A stretch of DNA of 64,000 nucleotides, taken from assembly GCA_963556145.1 (NCBI GenBank), contig OY744469.1:2480001-2544000 (forward strand). The letters are read 5' to 3'. The stretch comes from Hygrocybe punicea. Taxonomy: Eukaryota; Basidiomycota; Agaricomycetes; Agaricales; Hygrophoraceae. The position numbers were made by a program, and so were the translations under genes. Shown piece by piece: positions 48,589 through 57,122 of the stretch (the first letter of the stretch is position 1; each line of letters starts with the position of its first letter). The notes beneath the pieces were generated by a model, which was not told the DNA's origin, did not search any database, and worked only from the letters and a program-made list of their open reading frames with translations.

Positions 48589-48621
48589 TTTTTTTTTTTT
48601 TTTTTGATGAAAGGCTTGCCC

Positions 48622-50560
48622 CTACTGTACCATAGCTTGAATGCAGAAGGAACTTGTGATTATTATAAAAATCCAGAGCTTATCTTCATCAAGAACATTG
48701 TGAAAGTGAATATTCATCATCTGTTGAAAAGTGGCAGGGGCATTGCAGAGTCCAAAGAACATAATGGTAGGTTTGAAGAGGCCATGATTCATGATGAAAG
48801 CAGCCTTCCATACATCTTCTTCCTTAATCTGAATATTGTTATATCCCCAGCGAATGTCGATAACAGTAAAATGTTTTGCTGTTTGGAATTTTGGTTGTTG
48901 AAGGATTTTGGAAAGAAGTGGAGGAGGATAATGATTGCAAATGGTGTGGGCATGAAGATAATGATAATCCTGAACAGGACGAAGTCCAAGATCAGAACCT
49001 AGAGCATTAATTTCTTCACCTTTGTTCACAAAGAAAAAGGGAGTGGCTTGGGGGGATTTCGAGGGGCGAATACGTCCTGTCAAAAGATTTTCATCCAAGA
49101 ATTTATTGAGTTCGACTTTTTCTTGAGGAGATAATGAATACAATTTTCCCTGTTGGGATTTTAAGGAGTCTTTAAGGTTGATGGTGTGATTGAATTCAGA
49201 ATGGGGGGGAAGTTGGTCGAAATGTTGTTTGAGGAAAACATCTGAATAATTCCAATACTTCTCCAGTATAAACGCCTTCACATCTTCTTCAACTGTGGTA
49301 GGACGAGAGGTATCTCTGAGGGAAATGCCATTAATAGTTTGTAGAATTTGATCTCGAGAAAAGGAAAAGTAATTCGAATCAGAGGTGAGATCGAGTGAAG
49401 CGATGAATTCTTCATAAGAGTCCAATTGAGAGTTAGTCTTGTCTTCATACATCAAATCCACGGTCAGGGATGTCATAGGAATTCTAGTTTGAAATATTTC
49501 AAGGGTTTTCTCTATAACTCCGGTGTATGGATTGTGTTTTCGAATCCAAGGAAAGCTGAGAATGACGTTGAAATCACCTAGTGAGGAAGTCTCAAGCATG
49601 AGTAGTGATGGACAGGTTCGGTTTGGTCCGGTTCAGGCCAAAAAAATCTGAACCTTGAACTGAACCTTGGGTTCAGGTTCAAACAGGTTCAGTTCAGGTT
49701 CACCCTGATCTGAACCCTGAACCAAACCTGTAAGTGTATCATAGGGCTAGATTACATTTTTATTTAGTATAAATGCCTTTATGTTATGCCTTGTGGTTAT
49801 ATAGCATGAACAAAGGTTCCTTTAGAGCAAATTGTATGTATTACTGTACATTTGTATCACTTAAAGCTAACATGTTAAAGAAATTAAGACTGTGGTACTT
49901 AAAAATAATGATAATATAATACATCATATGTACTTGAGGCTTACCTTGGCATAATCCTCAGATATTATACAACTTATACCAACTTATCCTGACAAATCCA
50001 GAGCTCAAACCCCCTGAAGGAGAGTGGCAGGATTTAACAGGAAGTTGTTAGCTACGACAAGACAAAAGTGATCATGTTTCTTCTAAAAATTAGGCAAAAT
50101 TATATCACATTTGTTGAAGTTTAGGTTCAGGTTCAAACTGGTTCGAACCAGGTTCACAGAACTTCCCCCCTGCCTGAACCTTGAACTGAACCTCAGGTTC
50201 GGTTCAGGCTTCAGCTTGAACCTGAACCCTATTTCAGGTTCGGTTCAGTTCAGTTCAGGTCCGAACCTCGGTTCAGAACCAAACCTATCCATCACTAAGC
50301 ATGAGGCATTCATGGTAAGACAGTGGTGCATAAAGAATGATGTTGCAGGATTTATCAACAGGTCCATCTCGGTTAGGTGTCCTACCAATATTACGTACAG
50401 GTATTGGTTCTTCCAGATATGAAAAGGAAAGGGAGTTGTTTTCCATGAAATGGGGATTAATAAAACAACCAGAAGCGCCAGTGTCGATTAAAATGTGAAC
50501 AGGGAATCATTCTCCAGTGTCAGTGGTTTCGAGCCATAGGTTGACGATTAAAGTTTCATC
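48622..50560 (-). pseudogene. gypsy pol fragment: aspartic protease and 5' part of reverse transcriptase, split by a hAT insertion
   Basis: The protease active-site region reads HILIDTGASGCFINPHFMEN around 50460-50510, with an in-frame TGA (ggagaatga) just before it. The frame passes SYHECLM, meets the hAT insertion, and continues as LETSSLGDFNVILSFPWIRK. Then follow the RT lead-in FLKQHFDQLPPHSEFNHTIN, LSPQEKVELNKFLDENLLTG, RIRPSKSPQATPFFFVNKG and FTVIDIRWGYNNIQIKEEDV, then APATFQQMMNIHFHNVLDED. The catalytic YxDD that should follow is absent. Removing the insertion and one target copy leaves the frame unbroken across the junction, so the gene was intact there before the hAT arrived. Confidence 0.85.
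49603..50297. mobile_element. Non-autonomous hAT-type MITE, 695 bp, 8-bp target duplication
   Basis: The element begins TAGTGATGGACAGGTTCGG and ends as the imperfect inverse, CCAAACCTATCCATCACTA. It is flanked by the 8-bp direct repeat AGCATGAG (49595-49602 and 50298-50305). TIRs starting TAGTG and 8-bp duplications are hallmarks of hAT elements. Both ends hold dense subterminal copies of GGTTCAG/CTGAACC in either orientation, the sort of array hAT transposases bind. The middle is AT-rich with no coding potential. It inserted inside the protease-RT junction of the gypsy relic, so it is younger than that element. Confidence 0.9.
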
Positions 50561-50653
50561 CGAAGAGCATAAAGAACCAAGACAGTGATAGAATTGTTCG
50601 TCATTAGGTTTACAAAGATCCAGAGTAGTCGAAGAATCCAAATCTGAAATATC

Positions 50654-51761
50654 TAATATTCCTCATGTACAAGTTTGTTAGAGAGGGCCATCTTTTCTGC
50701 AGAGCTCATTTTAGACACACCCGATGTGACATAAATATTGTCCTTGTCCTTTGCCGAAGAAGTTCCAGAAGTTCCTTGTTCTCCATCCCTAGTTACTGTG
50801 CGAATGTTGTGAGGGCACTTGCCTTGACCACGAGAGGAGTGGTTGGTATTGCACAATGATGAAATGATAGAAGAAGAAGTGTGAGTAGGACAATTGTTAG
50901 CCCAATGTTCTTTTGAGCCACATACAATACATTGTCCTGCAGCTTTCCTCTGTGCAGCAATGATGGGATCAACTGGTTCTGATTTAATGCGTGTAGAAGT
51001 CGAAGATGAAGTGGTAGGAGTATAGGTTTTTGAAGCAGTAGAGGGAGAGGTGAAAGCTTTAGGAGTTTCTTTCTTTTTGCCAGTAGTTTTTGAGGAAGGG
51101 GAAATGGTTGTGAGATATTTGTGATATTGTTGATCAAATTGACTAGCGTATTGTTTCCATTCTCAAAGAGTGGTAGGCATGAGTGGGAGGGCGAATATTT
51201 TCGAAATGATCGCTTGATTTAATCCATCCTTAAAACATCCAATGAGGGCTTGATCATTGAAACCAGTAAGTGTTTTGTATTCTTCAAAGTGAACGATATA
51301 TTTGTCAATGGTAGTCTTGCCTTGCTTGACCTCTTTTATTTTCAAGCAAGCCATTGCCTCTCAATCAACATCTCCAAAAGCAGAATGAATATCCACTTTG
51401 AAGTTTGCCCAAGTGTAGGTGGTGAAAGTGGGACTCTGAACCTTGTTTTCAGCCCAAGGTAGAGCACTACCAGACTTCATATAGGATAGTCCCAAAAGAA
51501 CCTTTTGCGAGTCTGTGTATGCTTGTGCACAAAGAAAGACACCGCATTGATAAAGGAACTTTTCGACATTTTCAGGTTTACCATTGAAGTCATCTGGTTT
51601 CGTGATTTTTACGGTAGGGGCAGCAGGGGGGGAGGTGGTGGTGGAGGTGGTGGAGCAGCAGCATGAAGGAGAGCAATCTCTGCATTGGCATTGGCAGGAT
51701 CAGTGGAAAGACCATCGACATGTTGAAGAAGTTGTTGAAGTTGTTCTTGAAGATCAGCCAT
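50654..51761 (-). pseudogene. gypsy gag-like region with CCHC zinc knuckle, decayed
   Basis: Starts MADLQEQLQQLLQHVDGLST after a Pro-rich stretch. It continues (with a frame change near 51600) TVKITKPDDFNGKPENVEKF, YQCGVFLCAQAYTDSQKVLL, the retrotransposon gag core, then ACLKIKEVKQGKTTIDKYIV, FEEYKTLTGFNDQALIGCF and KDGLNQAIISKIFALPL. The zinc knuckle is CIVCGSKEHWANNC (C-x2-C-x4-H-x4-C). In-frame stops occur before EAMACL and after MPTTL. The domain order is classic gag. The copy is inactive. Confidence 0.82.
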
Positions 51762-51966
51762 AGGGGGTGGAGATGGAGGTGGAGGAGATAATGGAGAAGG
51801 AGGAGGTGGAGGTGGTTGTCTCCAAAAAGGTTGGAAGTGAGAAGTGGATGGAGTAGGATCAGGGAAGCAAGGAGAAGAAGAGCCAAAACCTGTGGACGAA
51901 GCAGCAGATTGGGATTGAGTGTGAGGAGGTATGGTGGGTAAGCAGAAGTGAAGGAGACTTTAAATC

Positions 51967-52366
51967 TGTAATGCAATGGAGTAAGCTGAAGGTTTTACTT
52001 CACAAGACGGTTTAAGGAAAGGGGCTTAGATTCTGAAGGCAGTTAATCTTAGAACGAGAAGAGGCAATTGAGATGCAAGTGTGTACAAAATTCAAAGTCT
52101 ATAGTACATGATAGAAGTAGCCTACTTATATAGTTCTTTGAAGTGGCTATGTTATTAGGAAATGGATGAAGGCTATGCGCCAGAGCATATGGTGGTAAGG
52201 GATGAATCATGTGTAGAAGGGGATAACATACAGCATTTGTTGTGTGATACGACTAAGCGGAGGGAAAAGGCAGTGCATATGAGAAATGAATGACTAAGAG
52301 AGCGGGAGAGGAGAGGGAAAAGGAAAAGGAAAAAAGGTAAGCACATTTAGCTAAGAAATCATAACA
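51967..52366 (-). repeat. Candidate 5' LTR of the gypsy relic, 400 bp
   Basis: On the minus strand the segment starts TGTTATGATTTC and ends ATTACA, with the TGT...ACA ends expected of an LTR. It contains a TATATAAGTAGGC promoter-like box at about 52120-52135 and lies directly upstream of gag. No second copy is in the window, so the limits rest on end motifs only. Confidence 0.5.
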
Positions 52367-52430
52367 AATACATAGCATCTTGGCGCACTCAGAAACACGT
52401 GAGGAGTGCACAGACTCGAAAACTCCGTGA

Positions 52431-52486
52431 GCTGCCTTTATAAAGGCAGCGACCTGATCTGGATCCGTTTGACTCCCAGATCAGGT
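52431..52486. other. Two adjacent perfect inverted repeats (20-bp palindrome and 11-bp hairpin)
   Basis: Bases 52431-52450 (gctgcctttataaaggcagc) equal their own reverse complement. One base later acctgatctgg (52452-52462) pairs perfectly with ccagatcaggt (52476-52486) across a 13-base loop. The palindrome centre contains TTTATAAAG, a TATA-like box about 85 bp before a long open frame, so this may be the promoter/leader of another element or gene. Confidence 0.75.
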
Positions 52487-52535
52487 ACCGTCATGATGCT
52501 CCCCTCTTGTCCACATTGGTCATCTCTCTCAGTTT

Positions 52536-52915
52536 TTGGCCTCGTTGGACTCGTTGTTCCTTCCTGCCTCTCCCCTCATGTCAATCCCAGTCCCTGCCAT
52601 TGACCTTCACCCCCCTTCCCCTTTTACCCCTTCCTCCCCTGCAGCCATGATTACCGGAAGGTCTTCTCCAGTGCCACCAGAAGCAGATCCTGATGGTCTC
52701 GATTTGGACGCTATCGATCAGTTCATCAACGCACCCCAACGCGTGCCATCTCCTGATCCCATAGAGGACAAGGATCGCTCTACCCTGCCAAGCACTCCTC
52801 TGGCTAAGAGGGCCAGAAATGTCCCCACTAGGGCCACCATCCCGTCCACTAGGCTGACCCGTGCAGCCAAAGGGAAGGCTCCCCAGCGCTCCGCTGCCAG
52901 TTTTCCTGCTCCCGG
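52536..52915 (+). other. Open reading frame of unknown type, interrupted by an LTR element
   Basis: A frame open from 52536 reads Pro/Ser-rich sequence, then an ordered part EADPDGLDLDAIDQFINAPQ and RVPSPDPIEDKDRSTLPSTP, followed by basic AKRARNVPTRATIPSTRLTR and AAKGKAPQRS. The first Met in frame is at about 52563. It resembles the disordered N-terminus of a transposon-encoded protein, but no domain is recognised. The frame runs into the LTR at 52916. Treated as a likely fragment. Confidence 0.4.
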
Positions 52916-53070
52916 TGGAGTGGTAGCGAGTGCCTGGTCACGTGATGAGGCTCCCACAGTTTGTTGTAGACAGATCCCTGTCAGTAGTCAGTCCCAATCA
53001 AGCCTTCCTCGCCAGCTCTCCAGCGAGACTCTCCAGCTAGCCCTCAGAGCGGTACCTCCGTACCACTCCA
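52916..53070 (+). repeat. Left 155-bp LTR
   Basis: Starts TGGAGTGGTA and ends TACCACTCCA, a perfect 10-bp inverted pair. It is identical to the right copy except for seven transitions. It contains a cacgtga box that is cacatga in the other copy. Confidence 0.85.
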
Positions 53071-53073
53071 ACG

Positions 53074-53096
53074 TGGTGATGAGAGCGGATTCGAAC
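53074..53096 (+). promoter_or_regulatory. Primer-binding-site-like sequence
   Basis: Begins TGGTGATGAGAG, three bases after the left LTR, and continues through GGATTCGAAC. The reverse complement ends in CCA and contains TTCGAAT, the tRNA T-loop consensus, at about the right distance (one base shorter than canonical). This fits priming by a cellular tRNA 3' end. Which tRNA is not determined. Confidence 0.65.
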
Positions 53097-53099
53097 ACA

Positions 53100-55440
53100 G
53101 CCTCAGTCTTCAGCAATTTTCAGCGACTTCCTGCGATCTCCAGTGAATTTTCAGCACCCCAGCGATTTTATGCGTACCAAGCACAGAGCACAGAGCACAG
53201 CACACCGAGCAGTTTCCCGAACACCAAGCAATTTTCTGAGCACCGAACCATTTTCCAAACATCAAATGTTTTCATTTTCTCGACCCACACCAATGACTAC
53301 TAAAAAGAAACAAAAAGAACGAGCAAAGAAGGAAAAAACGCGGCGGAAAACCAATACAAAAAACGAACCACAAACCACACTGCCAACGGCCCATGCCAAC
53401 CACACACAGCCCACAGTGACATGAACCCCAATGAGAGCAACCACGATGCTCACTGCCCCGGTGCCCGGCAACGCCACTCAAACACCACCCGGCACCTCCG
53501 AACGTGAACATTCAACAGCCCCATCGCGCCACCTCGTTAATTCCAACCGTGTCAAGCCAAAAACGACGTACGGGCCCCAAAACTCACCACCACCGCCGTC
53601 CCACAGTGCCAACCACCTCCAAACTGAACACGGATGCGAATACCCAACGCCCACGGCTCTCACCACCCCAAACCCCAAACACCCCGGAGCAGAGCGCGGC
53701 CATGAGCACCCTTCAAAACACCACAACCCCAAGGCCAAAGACAGCCGTGAATGCGAACGCCCAGTGCGTAGCCCAACGCCAACGCAAAACTAACCACTTC
53801 CGTGGCAACCCAGCAACAGCCGTCCACCAGCACCTCTGCATCAAGTCAAACGGCCCCATCCACACACGAAAACGTGTCCCTGCATGGCCCAACACGCCCA
53901 CCATCACCAGAAGCAACATCAACCACCTTGGACGACGCCCCATCGTCAAATACTACCCCAACGCGAACCACTGCGCCTGAAACTCAACGAGAGTCACGTC
54001 ACACACCCACGTCAACCCCAAACACACCGTCCCCGCTGCAAAACATGTCCGAACGCGTCTCAAGTCCCACCCCGGCCCCAAACCCCGCACCCATGCAAGA
54101 AAACGTGTTCAAATGCTTCCCACACCGTGGTCCCACAACGCCCGACCATCTGACGCCCACACAGGCCCCAAAGCCCATACACGTGCAACAGAACACACCC
54201 AAACGTGCCCCAGACCCCGTTCCCCCCCCAGGTATATGCCCACACACGCTCACACCAGCCCAGAGTCACGTCACTGCCGTCCAGACGCCGCAACTGCGAG
54301 CACCAAGGCCAAACGGCATCGAAACCCGAGCTGACGCGTACCCGAAGTTCGAGGAGGACGAGAGGAACGGGAGAAGGGGAGATGGTGTGAGGAACAGGGA
54401 GACGGATACCATGAAGACAGAGGAGACGAACGAGTCCGAGAACACACGACGGGACAACAGGACAGCCCAACAAGAGACCGGGAACAGGCCCGTTCGTACA
54501 TCTAGCCCCACCCCAGCGAATTTGCCCGCGCCCATGTTACCACCTATGCGTCTTGACTGGGCTGAACATGCCACAGCCATCCCATCCATGCCGCCTCCCA
54601 ACGCAAACGTCTAATGCCTACACCGTCTTGACCCACCATCCCCGTCTACCCTGACCCAAAACCAAACCACCAACGTGGGCATCCCACCCCCACACCGTAC
54701 CATGCTTCCGGCAACCACCAAACACACTATGATGGCCGAGCATGGCCTCTGCCATCCCAAATCGCGGAGATCCTCGCAGGAGAGAACCAAAATGGGACGG
54801 ATCTTGCCAGCCGAAACATTGAAGGGCAAGATGAGAAAAAGCAACAACCCACGAGCACGGAGGAGACACATACCGGGGACACACCACACGACGAAGCATT
54901 TTGACCTGTGACTGCACGCGAGGCGGACCTACCTATGCCCACAAAATGATACGCCGATGCGTCTACGCAAACGGAGCCCGTGGAAACACCTCCATCAGCA
55001 TACCACGACAATATCCCTGCCCCAAAAACCCAAGCCGTCCCCGTGTTCAACATTCCCCGTCAAAACTGTACCTGGCGCAACAACCACCCGACTCACGTCC
55101 CCATTTGGTGTCCAAAGAGCATCCCTACACTTGCCTACCCCCGAATGCAAAATCCATGGTCCATGCTTCACTACCGTCACCACCGTGTCCACCCTCAAAA
55201 CCTTCCCCCGAAATACCCCATACATAAACTCCCGCCTCGTCGTCAAGCATACCCAACACATTTCAATGACTCCCCATACCGAGTACAACCCCACCATCTT
55301 CCCACCATCCCTACGCGAAACTCATCAAAAATTCTGGCTCATGTCCACGACATTTTTCCTGCCTTTTCCCATCCCTCCGTTTCTTTCCCATCTTTTTCTG
55401 GACAAGTTCCCATTCCCTTTGATCCCAGTCTTGGACCTCT
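53100..55440. other. C/A-rich, low-complexity interior of the LTR element
   Basis: The plus strand is rich in C and A and poor in G and T over more than 2 kb, switching to a C/T-rich strand near the right end. Because stop codons are scarce in this composition, long overlapping open frames appear on both strands (for example 53802-54614, which lacks an ATG), with Pro/Thr/Asn/His-rich translations and no domain. I see no single frame with better coding character than the rest. Confidence 0.6.
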
Positions 55441-55556
55441 TTTGCTAGACCCCAGTGGAGTAGAGTAGTTCCTTTTTCAGTCCGTTTCCCTCTTTCCTTC
55501 CTCTTTTTTTTTTTTTTCTCTTTTCAGGTCTTCGATAGTGACGAGGACGTCGCTAT

Positions 55557-55568
55557 GAGGAAGGGGGG
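55557..55568 (+). promoter_or_regulatory. Polypurine tract
   Basis: GAGGAAGGGGGG lies four bases before the right LTR in a pyrimidine-rich neighbourhood, the expected place and composition for the plus-strand primer of reverse transcription. Confidence 0.75.
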
Positions 55569-55572
55569 CACT

Positions 55573-55727
55573 TGGAGTGGTAGCGAGTGCCTGGTCACAT
55601 GACGAAGCTCCCACGGTTTGTTGTAGACAGATCCCTGTCAGTAGTCAGTCCCAATCAAGCCTTCCTCGCCAGCTCTCCAGCGAGACTCTCCAGCTAGCCC
55701 TTGGAGCGGTACCTCCATACCACTCCA
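55573..55727 (+). repeat. Right 155-bp LTR
   Basis: Same length and same 10-bp inverted ends as the left copy. It differs from it at seven positions, all transitions. Confidence 0.85.
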
Positions 55728-55853
55728 CCAGTGCTGTGTTACCCTGTATTTTGATCCCCTCTTGTGTGAACGCCATCCCAGGCCCTTCAGGTGCCTCCCA
55801 TTCATCCGGCTCCAATACCAAGGCATCTATAGATGATAGATCTTCCTCCGTCT

Positions 55854-55950
55854 TCACTTGCCCTTCCCGTTCCACTGTCTTCATTTTCCTCACTTGCCCT
55901 TCCCGTCCCACCATCATCATTTACCTCACTTGCCCTTCCTGGTCCAGTCG
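55854..55950 (+). repeat. 36-bp tandem repeat, nearly three copies
   Basis: Units start with tcacttgcccttcc at 55854, 55890 and 55926. In one frame they translate as SLALPVP...SS units. They lie in an open Pro/Ser-rich frame (55833-56315) of unknown nature. Confidence 0.8.
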
Positions 55951-56707
55951 CGGCCATTTCCAATACCAGCAATCCAGCCTTCATTTTATCTCCGGCCATG
56001 CACGCCTCTCTGGTTCCCACATGCACTCTCTTGCAGTTTCCTTCCGCTCCTCAGGCCACTCAAGTCTCAATCCCTTTGCTCAGCCTTCACTCTCAAGAAC
56101 CTCCACCAGGACTTCCACACTTAGTCCCATCCCCTGCACCTTCTATCGATCCAATTGTTGTGTCCGTTCTCACTTTGGCTATCTCAATGGCGATAAATTC
56201 AATGAGAAACGGTATCATGCCGGATGCACCTCCTCAATCGCCTCAAGGTCCCCCCTCCAGTTCCTTCTACGGCCCCTTTGCGTCCTACCACTCTCACGAT
56301 CCAAACTCCAGGTGAGCTCTCTTTCATTTTCTTTACTCTCCCATCTCCCATTGTGCAGTTTCTAGTGATGCCAAAGTTCAGTTCGGAACCAATCCGAACC
56401 CGGTTTGAACTGCGAACCGAACCGGAAGTTCGGTTCTGGTTCAGTTTGCGGTTCTGGCACTGACATGCGGTTCAAACCGCGTTCAAACATGGTTCAAACC
56501 ACGAACCGTAATGTATAGTTACCTACGTAGATACTCATTTAGATACTTAATTTTTCACATTTTTTTCTATGCAGTCGCGTGAACTTAGGTCATGTGACCT
56601 TAAACATACTCGCGCAAAACACTAACTTGAACGTTACTCAACAACCACGGTAAGTAACGGCCTCATACTATATTTTACTGACATTTTATTACATAGAACA
56701 GCCCCCC

Positions 56708-57122
56708 ATGGCCCACCTTGACCACATAAAGAAGGTGCCCGCGGTCAACTCCACCCAACAACCTCCCTCGCGTTCCAACGCGAGTCGGAGTGAATCGATG
56801 GCAGCAGCGGCAGCAGCAGCAACGGCAGTGGCAACACCACATACCACCACCCCGACGACGATGACGACGACGGCCAAATGACCGCAACAACAGCAGCAGC
56901 AGCAACGGCAACAGCAGCAGCGGCAACAGCAACGGCAGCAGCAGCAGCAGCAGCGGCAACAGCAGCAGCAGCAGCAGCAGCAGAGCAACACCGGCGGCAG
57001 CAGCCAGGTACGTCCCCCAAATCCAGTCCCAATGACATCGGCTAACGAGGGGAATGGACAAGGTGACGACGAAGACCCACCTCACGAACACGCCCTAGCC
57101 GCGTCAATTGACATGCGGACGC
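56708..57122 (+). pseudogene. Polyglutamine N-terminal fragment of a probable transposon protein
   Basis: ATG at 56708 gives AHLDHIKKVPAVNSTQQPPS and RSNASRSESMAAAAAAATAV. An in-frame TGA at 56879-56881 follows, and then in the same frame long Gln/Arg runs, SNTGGSSQVRPPNPVPMTSA, NEGNGQGDDEDPPHEHALA and ASIDMRTL before the gypsy LTR. A Trp codon changed to TGA would explain the stop. Position just inside a hAT-like end suggests the start of a transposase, but no hAT domain (BED finger or dimerisation domain) is visible, so this is inference. Confidence 0.45.
56800..56990 (+). repeat. Imperfect CAG/CAA microsatellite
   Basis: Runs of cag, caa and cgg triplets over about 190 bp, densest at 56885-56990. 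They encode polyglutamine in the frame of the ORF that starts at 56708. Confidence 0.85.

Larger units (their letters stand above)
48589..52366 (-). mobile_element. Ty3/gypsy retrotransposon relic, truncated, with poly(A)-type end
   Basis: Reading on the minus strand from 52366: a candidate 400-bp LTR, a gag-like region with a CCHC zinc knuckle, an aspartic-protease segment and the N-terminal half of reverse transcriptase. The element stops before the YxDD motif and ends in a run of 17 T on the plus strand (a poly(A) on the sense strand) at 48589-48605. RNase H, integrase and the 3' LTR are missing. It is interrupted by a hAT-type element at 49603-50297. Gag carries in-frame stops. The poly(A) suggests that a partial transcript may have been re-inserted by another retroelement, or that the 3' part was lost next to an A-run. 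Confidence 0.85.
52916..55727 (+). mobile_element. Non-autonomous LTR retrotransposon (TRIM/LARD-like), 2.8 kb
   Basis: Two 155-bp direct repeats (52916-53070 and 55573-55727) each begin TGGAGTGGTA and end TACCACTCCA, as LTRs do. Three bases inside the left repeat is a tRNA-complement-like sequence (53074-53096). Four bases before the right repeat is a polypurine tract GAGGAAGGGGGG (55557-55568). The interior, about 2.5 kb, has no gag, protease, RT or integrase similarity and is strongly C/A-biased. The five bases flanking the element differ (cccgg, ccagt), so no target duplication remains. The LTRs differ at 7 of 155 positions. Very short LTRs and lack of pol point to a TRIM or LARD that uses enzymes from another element. 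Confidence 0.75.
56363..57122 (+). mobile_element. Left part of a hAT-like element, cut by a gypsy insertion
   Basis: Starts TAGTGATGCCAAAGTTC, sharing its first eight bases with the MITE at 49603. It is followed by dense GGTTC/GAACC subterminal motifs in both orientations up to about 56515. The matching right end (GGCATCACTA) is not found in the window. Inside is the start of a long open frame (56708). The sequence stops matching any element-like pattern at about 57122, where the LTR of the large gypsy element seems to begin. The remainder of this hAT is expected beyond the right edge. Confidence 0.6.

Noticed and set aside
53074..53100. Possible tRNA gene because of the ggattcgaac motif
   Set aside because: Only the complement of a tRNA 3' end is present, with no acceptor, D or anticodon arms. 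Its place just inside an LTR explains it as a primer-binding site.
53802..54614. 270-codon open frame on the plus strand in the C/A-rich region
   Set aside because: It has no ATG at its start. Overlapping frames on both strands are open to similar lengths because the base composition lacks stops, and there is no domain.
56689..57091. Leu-, Cys- or Ala-rich open frames on the minus strand over the CAG repeats
   Set aside because: They are translations of the antisense of a CAG/CAA microsatellite; the homopolymeric content has no independent support.
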